This document shows positions 50,151 through 59,058 of a stretch of 64,000 nt of DNA, in pieces. The position numbers were made by a program, and so were the translations under genes. The notes under the pieces were generated by a model. That model worked only from the letters and a program-made list of their open reading frames with translations. It was not told the origin of the DNA and searched no databases. Source of the stretch: Tritrichomonas musculus (Eukaryota > Parabasalia > Tritrichomonadida > Tritrichomonadidae); NCBI GenBank assembly GCA_039105265.1, contig JAPFFF010000002.1, positions 3,472,001 through 3,536,000 on the forward strand, in the 5' to 3' direction. The first letter of the stretch is position 1. Each line of letters starts with the position of its first letter.

Positions 50151-51254
50151 TCAATCAAACTTCGGTTCATTTTCACCAAGACAATAATCGTATTCACCTC
50201 TTATATCATCAAAGAAAGGATGATGTACAACTTCATATGAAGAAAGTCTCAGTGATGGGACTGGCTCTAGCATTCCCTTCAGCAAATCCCATATACTTTC
50301 TTCATATGGCTCTGTTACAAGTTCTGCGTTACAAGCGTAGCATACTTCCTTTAAGTCATAGCATGTTTTGTATTCACATGGGAATTTGATTCTTCTTTGC
50401 GCTTCTAACCCGCAATCAATGATTTTATCTTGTCCAAATAGTGCTGCGATCTCGCAAAGTGCTTCGCAGTCCTTTTCTTGGGAAAAGAAAGAGTTTCTTT
50501 GTGTAAGGATTGAGATAAGAATGACGCCTACGCTCCAAACATCGATTTTTGGAGTTTGATTCCATGATTTCATCAAAATTTCTGGTGCTATATAGCCTCT
50601 TGTTCCACCATGAGTAGCAACAAGCTTTGGACGATTTCTGAATTCACGCGGATTTTCAAATTCTTTAGGAGTTGTCGCTAAGCATGGTCTCATCTTTTCA
50701 ATATCAACTTGAACGTGAATTGACATATCAACTTCGCATAATCCATAATCAATAAGCGAGCCTATGCATGTTTCTGGATCGAAAAGGAAATTGCCAGGTT
50801 TAATATCATGATGAATTATGTGGTGAGAGTGTAAGTATTCGATTGCTAGCATTAATTGAAAAATATAATGCTTCAGTATTTTTCCTTTGATTTTAGAAAA
50901 TAAAGTACGGTGATGTACATGTGGAATATATTCGAGGACAAGAGTAACTGCATCTTCATCTCTATACATTGTAACAAATCGGCAAATGTGAGGATGAGAA
51001 AGTTTCATCATCCATTGGATTTCTTTATATATACGTTCTGGACTGATTCCCCAAGACATTTTTTTAAGAGCGACAACTCGATTTGTCGTACGAGAAACTG
51101 CACGATAAACACAAGAACTAACTCCGGTACCAATCATCTCGCCAATTTCAAAATCATCATCTGTTAATAGGCTTGGATTTATTGAAATAGGTCTGGAAAA
51201 CGAAGAAGTTCTCTGGATCTTTTTTTCTGGATTGTCTGTCTTATTATTTTTCAT
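50151..51254 (-). CDS. CDC7-like (DBF4-dependent type) protein kinase
   Basis: A 367-aa kinase. Glycine loop IGTGVSSCVYRAV (about 38-50), VAIK-type VALKKM, catalytic loop IIHHDIKPGNFLF, DFG position reads DYG (SLIDYGLCE), then an insert of about 45 residues before GTRGYIAPEILMKSWNQTPKIDVWSVGVILISIL. The insert between DFG and APE, the GTRG(Y/F)xAPE block, and FFSQEKDCEALCEIAALFG match CDC7, which starts DNA replication by phosphorylating MCM proteins. HRD is HHD and DFG is DYG; the catalytic Asp residues and Asn are all present, so it should be active. An Inr-like motif lies 14 nt upstream. Confidence 0.85.
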   Translation of the reverse strand: MKNNKTDNPEKKIQRTSSFSRPISINPSLLTDDDFEIGEMIGTGVSSCVYRAVSRTTNRVVALKKMSWGISPERIYKEIQWMMKLSHPHICRFVTMYRDEDAVTLVLEYIPHVHHRTLFSKIKGKILKHYIFQLMLAIEYLHSHHIIHHDIKPGNFLFDPETCIGSLIDYGLCEVDMSIHVQVDIEKMRPCLATTPKEFENPREFRNRPKLVATHGGTRGYIAPEILMKSWNQTPKIDVWSVGVILISILTQRNSFFSQEKDCEALCEIAALFGQDKIIDCGLEAQRRIKFPCEYKTCYDLKEVCYACNAELVTEPYEESIWDLLKGMLEPVPSLRLSSYEVVHHPFFDDIRGEYDYCLGENEPKFD

Positions 51255-51259
51255 TAATA

Positions 51260-51270
51260 AAGATTAATGA
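51260..51270 (-). promoter_or_regulatory. Inr-like initiator of the CDC7-like gene
   Basis: The minus-strand motif TCATTAATCTT puts a +1 A 14 nt before the ATG, as expected for a trichomonad Inr. Confidence 0.5.
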
Positions 51271-51415
51271 TATTATTGGAAAACAAGGAGTTTTAAAATT
51301 TTTTCAATTAATGTTGAAAAAGTTTCACAAATTCACAAATTCAAAATATAACAATTTACTTATAACTACTTCTACAATTTTTTTGTTGATCAACTAATCA
51401 GTAAAATCAGTATAT

Positions 51416-52219
51416 TTAAGTTAATAAAGGAGCAGGTCTATCTGGCCTTTTTATGTGCAAAATATTCATCAAATTGCTTCTATCAATAGGAATGCATGAG
51501 TTTAATCTAGCAAATCTTCTTTGAGATTCAATTACTACATTTTGTTCATTTATGAAAGGCTCTGACATTTTTAAGACTTCACTATTGCTCAGATAAACTA
51601 TTTTTGGATCAGACCATTCTGGTTTAAAAATTTTATCATGATCAGTTATCATTAACTCGATTGCCTTCATTGCGCTTCCAGACGCAACTGAATCAGACCT
51701 GGGATATAATGATGGTGCAAAAACAATTGCAAAATTTGAAGCTTCCATTCGATTAACGCTTGCATCTTTGGTAATTCGATTGAAAAATTTCATAAGGACT
51801 GCTAATGTATTTCTTTTTGTTTTGCAAGGATTTTTATCAATCAATTTCTGAATATTAGTATAGATTTGAGGATCTCCTGTGTGCGTTTGAACTTCTGTAT
51901 TGATGTCCTCAGCAATATCAGAACTAATTAATGGATCAATTAAAGATAATTCACGTATATATCTTTTGATAACGCACGCCATTATATGAGGTTCTTCGTA
52001 TCCTTGATAATTGAAAACTCGTCCTGTATCGAGTTGTAAACAGAGATTTTCAACAGTTGTTTTTTGGGCAGAGAGACGAAAAATTCCTTCAACTTGAGAC
52101 GAATTCAATTTTTCCATTTCGTTAATGATATCAGTGATGATAAATGGAACTTTTCCATAAAACAAGTTTAATTTTTTTGTGAAAAAATGCGGCCCTGGAC
52201 GAGGATCAATAAGAGTCAT
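51416..52219 (-). CDS. RhoGAP-domain protein
   Basis: A 267-aa protein that is essentially a single RhoGAP domain (about residues 20-215). VPFIITDIINEMEKLNSSQVEGIFRLSAQ contains the catalytic Arg finger in GIFRLS. Then come MACVIKRYIRELSLIDPLI (the 'LK.flReLPePLi' helix), NTLAVLMKFFNRITKDASVNRMEASNFAIVFAPSLY (the 'N.Ma..NLa.vfgP.L' block) and a final helix. It would stimulate GTP hydrolysis by a Rho/Rac-type GTPase and so affect actin. The C-terminal tail is short and basic. Start at the ATG at 52219, with an Inr-like motif 16 nt upstream. Confidence 0.92.
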   Translation of the reverse strand: MTLIDPRPGPHFFTKKLNLFYGKVPFIITDIINEMEKLNSSQVEGIFRLSAQKTTVENLCLQLDTGRVFNYQGYEEPHIMACVIKRYIRELSLIDPLISSDIAEDINTEVQTHTGDPQIYTNIQKLIDKNPCKTKRNTLAVLMKFFNRITKDASVNRMEASNFAIVFAPSLYPRSDSVASGSAMKAIELMITDHDKIFKPEWSDPKIVYLSNSEVLKMSEPFINEQNVVIESQRRFARLNSCIPIDRSNLMNILHIKRPDRPAPLLT

Positions 52220-52230
52220 CCCTTTTTATT

Positions 52231-52237
52231 GTAATGA
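52231..52237 (-). promoter_or_regulatory. Inr-like initiator of the RhoGAP gene
   Basis: The minus-strand motif TCATTAC places a +1 A 16 nt before the ATG. Confidence 0.45.
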
Positions 52238-52457
52238 TAAATTGAAAAGTTATTTGTCCTATCAACTTTGATTTGAATAAGTAGAAGTAACTTTTTCTTA
52301 AATTTTGAGATGTAAGAATTTATCCAAATATTTATTGGTAATTAAATAGATATAATGATTCCCAATATGTTCGATTTTATAATAAGTAAATAAGCATTCT
52401 TTATGAAAAATAAAAAAAAGAATAATAAAGGTTGATTCACATACAAATTTATAATTT

Positions 52458-53801
52458 TTACAAAGCAATTAAAGGCAACCGAGAATTGTCATCGTTATTT
52501 TTGTTTCGTGTTATTAAATAGAGAGCGAATAAAATGCAAAATATTATAAATAGAATCCCATTAATTATGAAAATTGTTGTTAAATAAGGTTTCCTGTTAT
52601 CACGAACTTGAACATCATAAACTTCTTTAATCATTGCACCAAGAGCCCATCCAAGATCATTTCCATCAATATCATAAGGCATGTCAAAAGTATGAATTTC
52701 ATCTGTCATTTTTAATCCTTTTGCTAAGAATGCGTAGCCATATGAAGCTTCCCAGAAATACTCTGGTAGGAATTTTTTAGATATTCCAGATGCTTCATAT
52801 TTCTTATATATTTGATCCATTGTTAATTGTGAAAGTTTTGAAAAAGTTTTGTAATATTCATTGAGTGTTGTATGGGATGATATATTCAAAAATGAAATTA
52901 CATAAGCAAACGTCGAAATTGCATGAACATTTTTAATTTTATCGATTGATGGAATTGAAATATCGGTGAAATTGGGTGCTTCTATTAATACCTTCTGAAT
53001 TGCATCTAAGCACTGATCAAAATCGCCAGTTCCTATAAATTTATGATTGTTAAAATCGATGGTAAAACCTTTAAAATAGCAAGGATTTGAAATAGGCTCT
53101 TCATTGGTTTTACTTTTTGAAAGAAAATAAGAATTTACTGAATTATGTGCGCTATCAGTTCCATAATATAAATATGAATATGAAAAAACATTCAATCCTC
53201 TTCGACCAACACGAATAATATAGTTATTTTGATCAGACTCGCCTTCTCCTATTTCAAATGCAATTTCTGTTGATGCGCCTCCCATATCAATCGACATTGA
53301 TGTCGAAGAATTCGAATTTTGGTCTAATTTATTTAGCAAGTAATTCACAGAAAGCCATCCAAAAACGCCTTCTTCAGCTCCAGTTATCACCCGAATCATG
53401 TTTTGTCGAACACGAAATTGTGAGTGTTCACGAATGTATCGATACATTTTTTTCATTATTGTATTTTGTACATCAGCAGGCAGTAGGCGAAGCCCGGCTG
53501 TTGCATATATAAAAACATCTGTTGAAGATATTTTCTTAAATGGGATCAAAGGGGTGCAACGGGAAATTATTGAATTACCAATAATTGAGATAATTGTATC
53601 GTTGTTAGCTGCTGATGATAATTTAACATCAACGACAAAATTCGATTCTGTTTGAGGATCTGGAGAACGTATTTTAGGAACATCTTGCGTTTTATCCCAA
53701 TAATATAAATGAACCCGGGTGCCTGAACTGCCACAATCTACCATAATTGCGTATTTGGTTGAAGATGAAATAAGAAAAAATAGACTGTTTAAAAGAAGCA
53801 T
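52458..53801 (-). CDS. Ecto-nucleoside triphosphate diphosphohydrolase (GDA1/CD39 family apyrase)
   Basis: A 447-aa enzyme with all five apyrase-conserved regions: ACR1 VDCGSSGTRVHLY (about residues 21-33), ACR2 YATAGLRLL, ACR3 TGAEEGVFGWLSVNYLL, ACR4 SIDMGGASTEIAFE and ACR5 DLGWALGAMI. The N-terminus is hydrophobic (MLLLNSLFFLISSS) and could be a signal anchor or signal peptide. A C-terminal membrane segment (TIFIINGILFIIFCILFALYL) is followed by a short basic tail. It should hydrolyse extracellular or luminal ATP/ADP, which trichomonads use in purine salvage and host signalling. This connects functionally with the purine permease at 27.3-29 kb. Confidence 0.94.
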   Translation of the reverse strand: MLLLNSLFFLISSSTKYAIMVDCGSSGTRVHLYYWDKTQDVPKIRSPDPQTESNFVVDVKLSSAANNDTIISIIGNSIISRCTPLIPFKKISSTDVFIYATAGLRLLPADVQNTIMKKMYRYIREHSQFRVRQNMIRVITGAEEGVFGWLSVNYLLNKLDQNSNSSTSMSIDMGGASTEIAFEIGEGESDQNNYIIRVGRRGLNVFSYSYLYYGTDSAHNSVNSYFLSKSKTNEEPISNPCYFKGFTIDFNNHKFIGTGDFDQCLDAIQKVLIEAPNFTDISIPSIDKIKNVHAISTFAYVISFLNISSHTTLNEYYKTFSKLSQLTMDQIYKKYEASGISKKFLPEYFWEASYGYAFLAKGLKMTDEIHTFDMPYDIDGNDLGWALGAMIKEVYDVQVRDNRKPYLTTIFIINGILFIIFCILFALYLITRNKNNDDNSRLPLIAL

Positions 53802-54250
53802 CTAATTTCTATTAATTTCAATTTTCAAGATTTGACTTCAAAATGATCGTTATAAATCTCTTCTAGGAACTCCAATGTAAAAGTAACGATTTGCAATATT
53901 TTTATTAGCATCGCTTTAAAATAAAAATATAGATTTGTCTTTATTGTCATATTCATCTAATTGTAGAATAATAATAATCAATATTAATTAAATAGCGTTA
54001 AATGATTAAATAAGCATATATATTAATGTACTGAGAAATACATCTTTATTATTATAGTTTCTTTTAAAATTTAAAAATAAACAAACAAAAATGATAATGG
54101 GATTATTAGTAAACAAGTAGTTCGATCAATTAAGAATTATTTGAAGCAAAAATACAAGTTTGAATTATCTATAATTTTTAAAATTATCTAAAGAGTATTG
54201 TAAATTATCGTATTATCTTATTATTTGAATAATTTTTTTATTTTGTTCAG
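53802..54250. other. Intergenic region, nothing recognised
   Basis: This A+T-rich gap lies between two minus-strand genes. No gene or repeat was recognised. Confidence 0.6.
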
Positions 54251-55228
54251 TTATATATCATATTTGGAATATTGTCTCTCTATCATGGTTTCTCTTATTT
54301 TATTAGTTTGTTCAGTTAACGCTAGCCATTTATGCCATCCTCTTTCATTTTTGATTAATTCACGTTTTCTTTTCTTCATTTTTTCATTATTTTCAAACTT
54401 AGGATTCATTTCATCTACAATATCCACGATTTTTTTTGTTTGTTCTCTGAGAACTTCATTTTTCATATCTTTGTTAAATTGCTTTCTTCTTTCTTCAATA
54501 ACAGATCTTTGAATTTTCTTTTTAGCAGTTTCTTCTTTTAATGTCGATGCTCTAGTTGGTCGTTCAGGGTTGATATGAATTGAGTTAATAAAATCAAGTC
54601 TCTTCTTAATTTCTTTTCTCCTTTCTTCCTCATATATTTCAAATTGAATTTTTCTATCATAATCTCTGGCTGCTTTGATTTCATCAGCTTTAATCTTAGA
54701 TTTTTCAAAGTTTTTTCTTTCTCTTATTGCTTTTCTTCTATTTTTTCTCTTAATTTGATCTTCATACCTTTGAAGCATTTCATTTTTTTGCTGTCTTTCT
54801 GCTTCCTCACGATAAAAAATGTCTGGTGGTTTAGTTTTGACGCTTGACGATCTGCCTTTTTTTTTTGAACATTGGCGTTCTATTTGAGAATTTCGATTTT
54901 TAATTATTTCAAGGTCTTTTTCATATAAGTTTTTACCATAAAGATGTTTTTGATTTTCTGAAAGATTTTCAGGATTAACTTCCCTTGGAGGAACTTTGGG
55001 AGGTGGGATATAATCTGCAGGTGGATCGATTTGTTTTTTTGTTTGAAAATACGCTGGTGGTGGGTTCCATTTAATAGGTTTAATTTCGTAAAGAGGATAT
55101 TTTTCTAAAATTCCATAATTTTTTTCAATTAGTTCTTCTTCGTTAAATTTCCTTGGCGATTTTTTGATCTTTTTATCAGTTCCCTCATAAATATCGTATA
55201 TTTCATCAGTTTGGTCTGAATAATTCAT
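54251..55228 (-). CDS. Charged coiled-coil protein, function unknown
   Basis: A 325-aa protein very rich in Lys, Arg and Glu. The N-terminal third has a proline-rich block with repeated short motifs (KWNPPPAYF; DPPADYIPPPKVPPREVNPE). From about residue 90 it is long charged helix (EIIKNRNSQIERQCSKKKG; EIYEEERRKEIKKRLDFINS; VIEERRKQFNKDMKNEVLREQ), ending ERGWHKWLALTEQTNKIRETMIERQ. This composition is typical of proteins of the cilium/basal body, but there is no diagnostic domain. A 202-bp MITE ends only about 25 bp upstream of its ATG. Confidence 0.75.
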   Translation of the reverse strand: MNYSDQTDEIYDIYEGTDKKIKKSPRKFNEEELIEKNYGILEKYPLYEIKPIKWNPPPAYFQTKKQIDPPADYIPPPKVPPREVNPENLSENQKHLYGKNLYEKDLEIIKNRNSQIERQCSKKKGRSSSVKTKPPDIFYREEAERQQKNEMLQRYEDQIKRKNRRKAIRERKNFEKSKIKADEIKAARDYDRKIQFEIYEEERRKEIKKRLDFINSIHINPERPTRASTLKEETAKKKIQRSVIEERRKQFNKDMKNEVLREQTKKIVDIVDEMNPKFENNEKMKKRKRELIKNERGWHKWLALTEQTNKIRETMIERQYSKYDI

Positions 55229-55253
55229 TTAATTATTAACGTACTGAAATCGT

Positions 55254-55455
55254 AAACCTTGTTTTTTTATTTGCACCTCCTATTCAAAATAAACTATATT
55301 TTCTTCATTAATAAATAGGTTTCAAAAAGAATGTATGCATAATTTTATTAATTTTTATAATGTAGTATATTATTTATAATTTTAAAATAAATGGGTGGTT
55401 ATCAATATAATGCAATTTAATTTAAATGGAAGGTGCAAATAAAAAAACAAGGTTT
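55254..55455. mobile_element. MITE, 202 bp, with ~24-bp perfect terminal inverted repeats
   Basis: The left end begins AAACCTTGTTTTTTTATTTG and continues CACCT; the right end is its exact reverse complement (AGGTGCAAAT...CAAGGTTT). No other copy is seen in this window and no convincing target duplication was found. It is inserted in what should be the promoter/5' leader of the gene at 54251-55228. Confidence 0.75.
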
Positions 55456-56101
55456 TGGTAATATCGCACAATTTTTTTCGATAAAAAACAATTGAAAAAA
55501 AATATTTATTATTGAAAAAGTACTCAAAATAATTGCAATTAATCCAATTTTTGAGAAAAATGACTTAAAAAATTACGATAATAATTATATATAATTGGTA
55601 TATTTATAAATAAATAATCGGATTACATCATTTTATTTATAAATATGAAATTGGTGCTTTTCATTTATATAATTGAAATAAAATATTATTTGGAAATTTT
55701 TCAATGCTATATAATTCAATACTTTAACAAAATTGAATTGATATATTTTGAATAAAACAATCAAATTAAATGTCAAATAAAAACAAATTTTATTTGGTTT
55801 TCTTTTTGGTCTTATTAGATAATATAGCATTAAACAGAAATGAAATCTCTGATAAAAAATATTTAGTAAAACAAAAATTGAATAAGCTTTTTCATATTTT
55901 GAGAAAAAACCAATATAATTTTTGATATAAGATTGTGTTGTTTACACATATACAAATTTAAATTTCTTAAAAAAAAAAGATTGAATTGAATTGCTGACTT
56001 TATTTATCACAATCATCAGAAAATGCAAAAAAATTATACGATAAATCAAAGATTTGAATATTGTTATCAATTTTTTATCGAACAATCATTATATTTACAA
56101 G

Positions 56102-57220
56102 ATGAATCCAAAAACAGAGCAATCAAAATATTCAAGAATATCAGGTGGTTATAATCAATATCGTGCATATGAAGACAGTACCGTTGTTATTCCAAAACGA
56201 AATCTTCTTTTACCCTCAATATACGAAATAAATTCTGATCAAATTTTTCCGAATGACTCAATATTAGAAGATCTTATTTATGGAGGCGGTCATAGTGATT
56301 CCATATCATCCGAAGCAGATCAGGCATTACCAAACAACCATAAAAATCTTCGATCCGAGAATAATGAAAAAATTCCTTACATTCCTGTCAAAATTGAAGA
56401 AAAATGCACTAATACATCATCTAACATTGAAAATTTGCAAGTTGTTCAATACAACCAAGGATTTGATTATTCACAACAAACAAGCAATGATATTCATTCA
56501 TATCAATATTGTGCAACTACATATAATGCAAATGACTTCCAATCTTTCAATAATAAAGGTATTGATCCAAGATATTATATTCAGTCCCAAGTTCCTTATA
56601 ACCCAATAATTACGCAAATATCCGAAGATATGAATTCAAATATAATTGATATCCAATCGCAAAGCATTCAATCAGGAAAGGTCAACTTTATGAATTTCAA
56701 GAATAGGATCGAAGATAATTCTCGAGTTATTTTAGATCCTGTTGAATTAAAGTTTATTCCAGCAGATCAATGGACAAAAGGAAAGGTTTCTCTTGACCAC
56801 CTCAAAAAAGAATTTTTTTGTGCAAGATCATCTAAATGCCTTAGATTTGAATACAAGCTTTGGAACGCTCTACAAATAACAAAGCATTATCCATATCTTT
56901 TTAAGGAAATTGGAGTAAGATGGATTGCAAAATCGTATATCATGGTACATCGTGATATATTTGGGCATCTGTTGCAAGTTACTAGACCTTCAGCAGCATT
57001 ATTCAGTAGTTGTGGTATGTTCATGACGCATGGGTTTCGCGAAATAATGCTATCTGAAGTAAGGAATAACATTGATCCACGTGATATTGCATCAATTGAT
57101 GAGTCAATTGTGAGGTTATTTACACACAAAGCAAATGACTTTAATGAGGATTCAAGTTCAGCAGATATCATTAAAATTAAGTGGAATAACGAATCAAGAA
57201 AAAGAGCTGAAAAATGGTGA
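56102..57220 (+). CDS. Trichomonad-type putative DNA-binding protein (second initiator-binding-like family)
   Basis: A 372-aa protein. The first 210 residues are Asn/Gln/Ser-rich and probably disordered. Residues about 215-350 form a compact domain: VELKFIPADQWTKGKVSLDHLKKEFFCARSSKCLRFEYKLWNALQIT, YPYLFKEIGVRWIAKSYIMVHRDIFGHLLQVTRP and AALFSSCGMFMTHGFREIML. I associate the LWNAL-I ... P-L---IGV-W ... F---L-V ... LF---G-F--HGF pattern with a trichomonad-specific family related in length and style to initiator-binding proteins; this is memory, not a search. A transcription-factor role is therefore inference. Start at the ATG at 56102, because the open frame upstream has no ATG. Confidence 0.6.
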   Translation: MNPKTEQSKYSRISGGYNQYRAYEDSTVVIPKRNLLLPSIYEINSDQIFPNDSILEDLIYGGGHSDSISSEADQALPNNHKNLRSENNEKIPYIPVKIEEKCTNTSSNIENLQVVQYNQGFDYSQQTSNDIHSYQYCATTYNANDFQSFNNKGIDPRYYIQSQVPYNPIITQISEDMNSNIIDIQSQSIQSGKVNFMNFKNRIEDNSRVILDPVELKFIPADQWTKGKVSLDHLKKEFFCARSSKCLRFEYKLWNALQITKHYPYLFKEIGVRWIAKSYIMVHRDIFGHLLQVTRPSAALFSSCGMFMTHGFREIMLSEVRNNIDPRDIASIDESIVRLFTHKANDFNEDSSSADIIKIKWNNESRKRAEKW

Positions 57221-57448
57221 ATATTTCATTTCAGCTCTTAAAAAGTTTCTCAATCATTTTTGCTCATACAAATGCGGTTTTAGAAAAGCATATCTAATTT
57301 TCGAGCTAGTCCAATTTATTTGTAAACTAGCATGGTGCTTAATTTCGCAAACATTTTATTGAAAGATGTTAATGCTTTTCTATTAATTATTATTTATATG
57401 TGATTAAACAAGGTATTATCTTTTGAATCTTATTTTATTATTAACGTA

Positions 57449-57641
57449 CAGTAAGTTGAAATGTCTTGAACCCATTCAAATTGTCTTGGACCAACTGAAA
57501 ATTTTGTATGAGGTTAATGAAATTTACAATAAATTCTTTGAAATTTTTTATTTGTTTTTTATATTATTTTCAATGAGCTAATTCAAAATTTTCAGTCGGT
57601 CCAAGACAATTTGAATCGGTCCAAGATATTTTTACCTACTG
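57449..57641. mobile_element. Tc1/mariner-like MITE, 193 bp
   Basis: Starts CAGTAAGTTGAAATGTCTTG and ends ...ATATTTTTACCTACTG, flanked on both sides by TA (57447-57448 and 57642-57643), as expected for Tc1/mariner insertion. The inverted arms match over about 60 bp and each contains two TCTTG(G/A)ACC motifs with ATTCAAATTGTCTTGGACC shared. No coding capacity. Confidence 0.85.
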
Positions 57642-57860
57642 TATTATATATTTGCTTCAAAGACAGATGAGTAAGTAATTGAAATTAAAAAAAAAAAAAA
57701 AATACTTATCAAATTTTTAGAACATTAGCCAAATATTCGCCAATATTATCAGATTACTAGACTTCAATAAACGAAATGAAATCAATAAAGACAAACAACT
57801 AATAATCTTTATTAACAAATATAATAAGAATCAAAAACAAAAACAAATTTATACGAAATA

Positions 57861-58466
57861 CTAACAGCAGCCACGATCTGTTTTTTTGACAACTTTTTCA
57901 TTCCTCTTTTTTCTTTGACTTAATTCATATCTTATTTCATTATTAGAATTAATAAGTGCTGAAACAGCGTCATTGACCATTGAATTAATGCCTTCGCCAC
58001 TAACAGCACTTGTCTCTGCGATAAGTGAATTAAGCTCATTAGCCATTTTTGAATATTCTTCTTTATAAACTTGCCTTTCTGAATCGAGATCAATTTTATT
58101 TGCAACAATTACAGAAATAACTTCAGAGCCGGCAAACTCACGAAGCTGAGTAACCCACTTAGCAACATTCATATATGATGATCGCTGTGTAATATCAAAT
58201 ACAATGAATCCTATCATTGAATGCAAAAAATATATTGGTGCAAGAGATTGATATGTTTCTTGTCCAGCTGTATCCCACATTCTTAATTCAATTTCTATGT
58301 CATCTTCTTTGTAGATTTTTGATAGATAGGCTGCTCCAACTGTTGGAGAAGGATTAACTGGAGGCTGTCCAGTATCATATCGGCTAATAATGCTTGTCTT
58401 ACCAACTCCAGAGTCACCAATAAATACAATTTTTACAGATGGATTAGAGAAATCATCTATATTCAT
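57861..58466 (-). CDS. Rab-family small GTPase
   Basis: A 201-aa GTPase with intact motifs: P-loop GDSGVGKT (residues 17-24), switch I Thr42 in SPTVGAAYL, WDTAGQE (64-70), NKID in VIVANKIDL and SA in AETSAVSGEG. The C-terminus DRGCC provides two Cys for geranylgeranylation, typical of Rab. The switch I region SPTVGAAYLSK recalls the Rab5/Rab22 group (TIGAAFL), which suggests endosomal traffic, but the subfamily is not certain. Insert-free and standard length. Confidence 0.93.
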   Translation of the reverse strand: MNIDDFSNPSVKIVFIGDSGVGKTSIISRYDTGQPPVNPSPTVGAAYLSKIYKEDDIEIELRMWDTAGQETYQSLAPIYFLHSMIGFIVFDITQRSSYMNVAKWVTQLREFAGSEVISVIVANKIDLDSERQVYKEEYSKMANELNSLIAETSAVSGEGINSMVNDAVSALINSNNEIRYELSQRKKRNEKVVKKTDRGCC

Positions 58467-59058
58467 AAAATTTAAATATCAAAAAAATTCGCCTTGCTTG
58501 TTTGAAAAATTAACCTAAAAATTTTAAATTTAAAACATACTTTTTTACTTAAAGTATTAGAACATCATTTGAAGTTGATTTGAATGATAGATGTTTTATA
58601 AAGTAGATGTTATAAAATCTTCAGAAAAATTGAACAAAAACAAAGTGATTTCTGAGAAATTGTGAGAGATCAATTGCTTTTTTCAAATACAAAACAATTC
58701 GAATTAAAATTTGATTTTATCGGATAAATTTAAAAAAAAGTAATTATAATTGGTTAATTTATAATCTCATGACACCATTTAAATCAAGAAAGATATGGAT
58801 TTTTTTTATTAAAAGTAATATTTGATTTGGATATAAATTATAATACAAACTTTATTTAATACAAAGGTAACATTTGATTTTATATAATAAATAATCATTT
58901 GTTTTATATTTGTGTCTAGTGTTTTAAATAAAAATAAAAAAAATCGTAACGTTTATTTCATAATGTAATATTATTAGCTCGAAAAAGTGAAAATAAGTAT
59001 ATTCACTATTTTCTATAGGTAATAATTTAACTTAAATAGTTTCATATATAACTGTTTT
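58467..59058. other. Intergenic region, nothing recognised
   Basis: This A+T-rich gap lies between two minus-strand genes. No gene or repeat was recognised. Confidence 0.6.
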
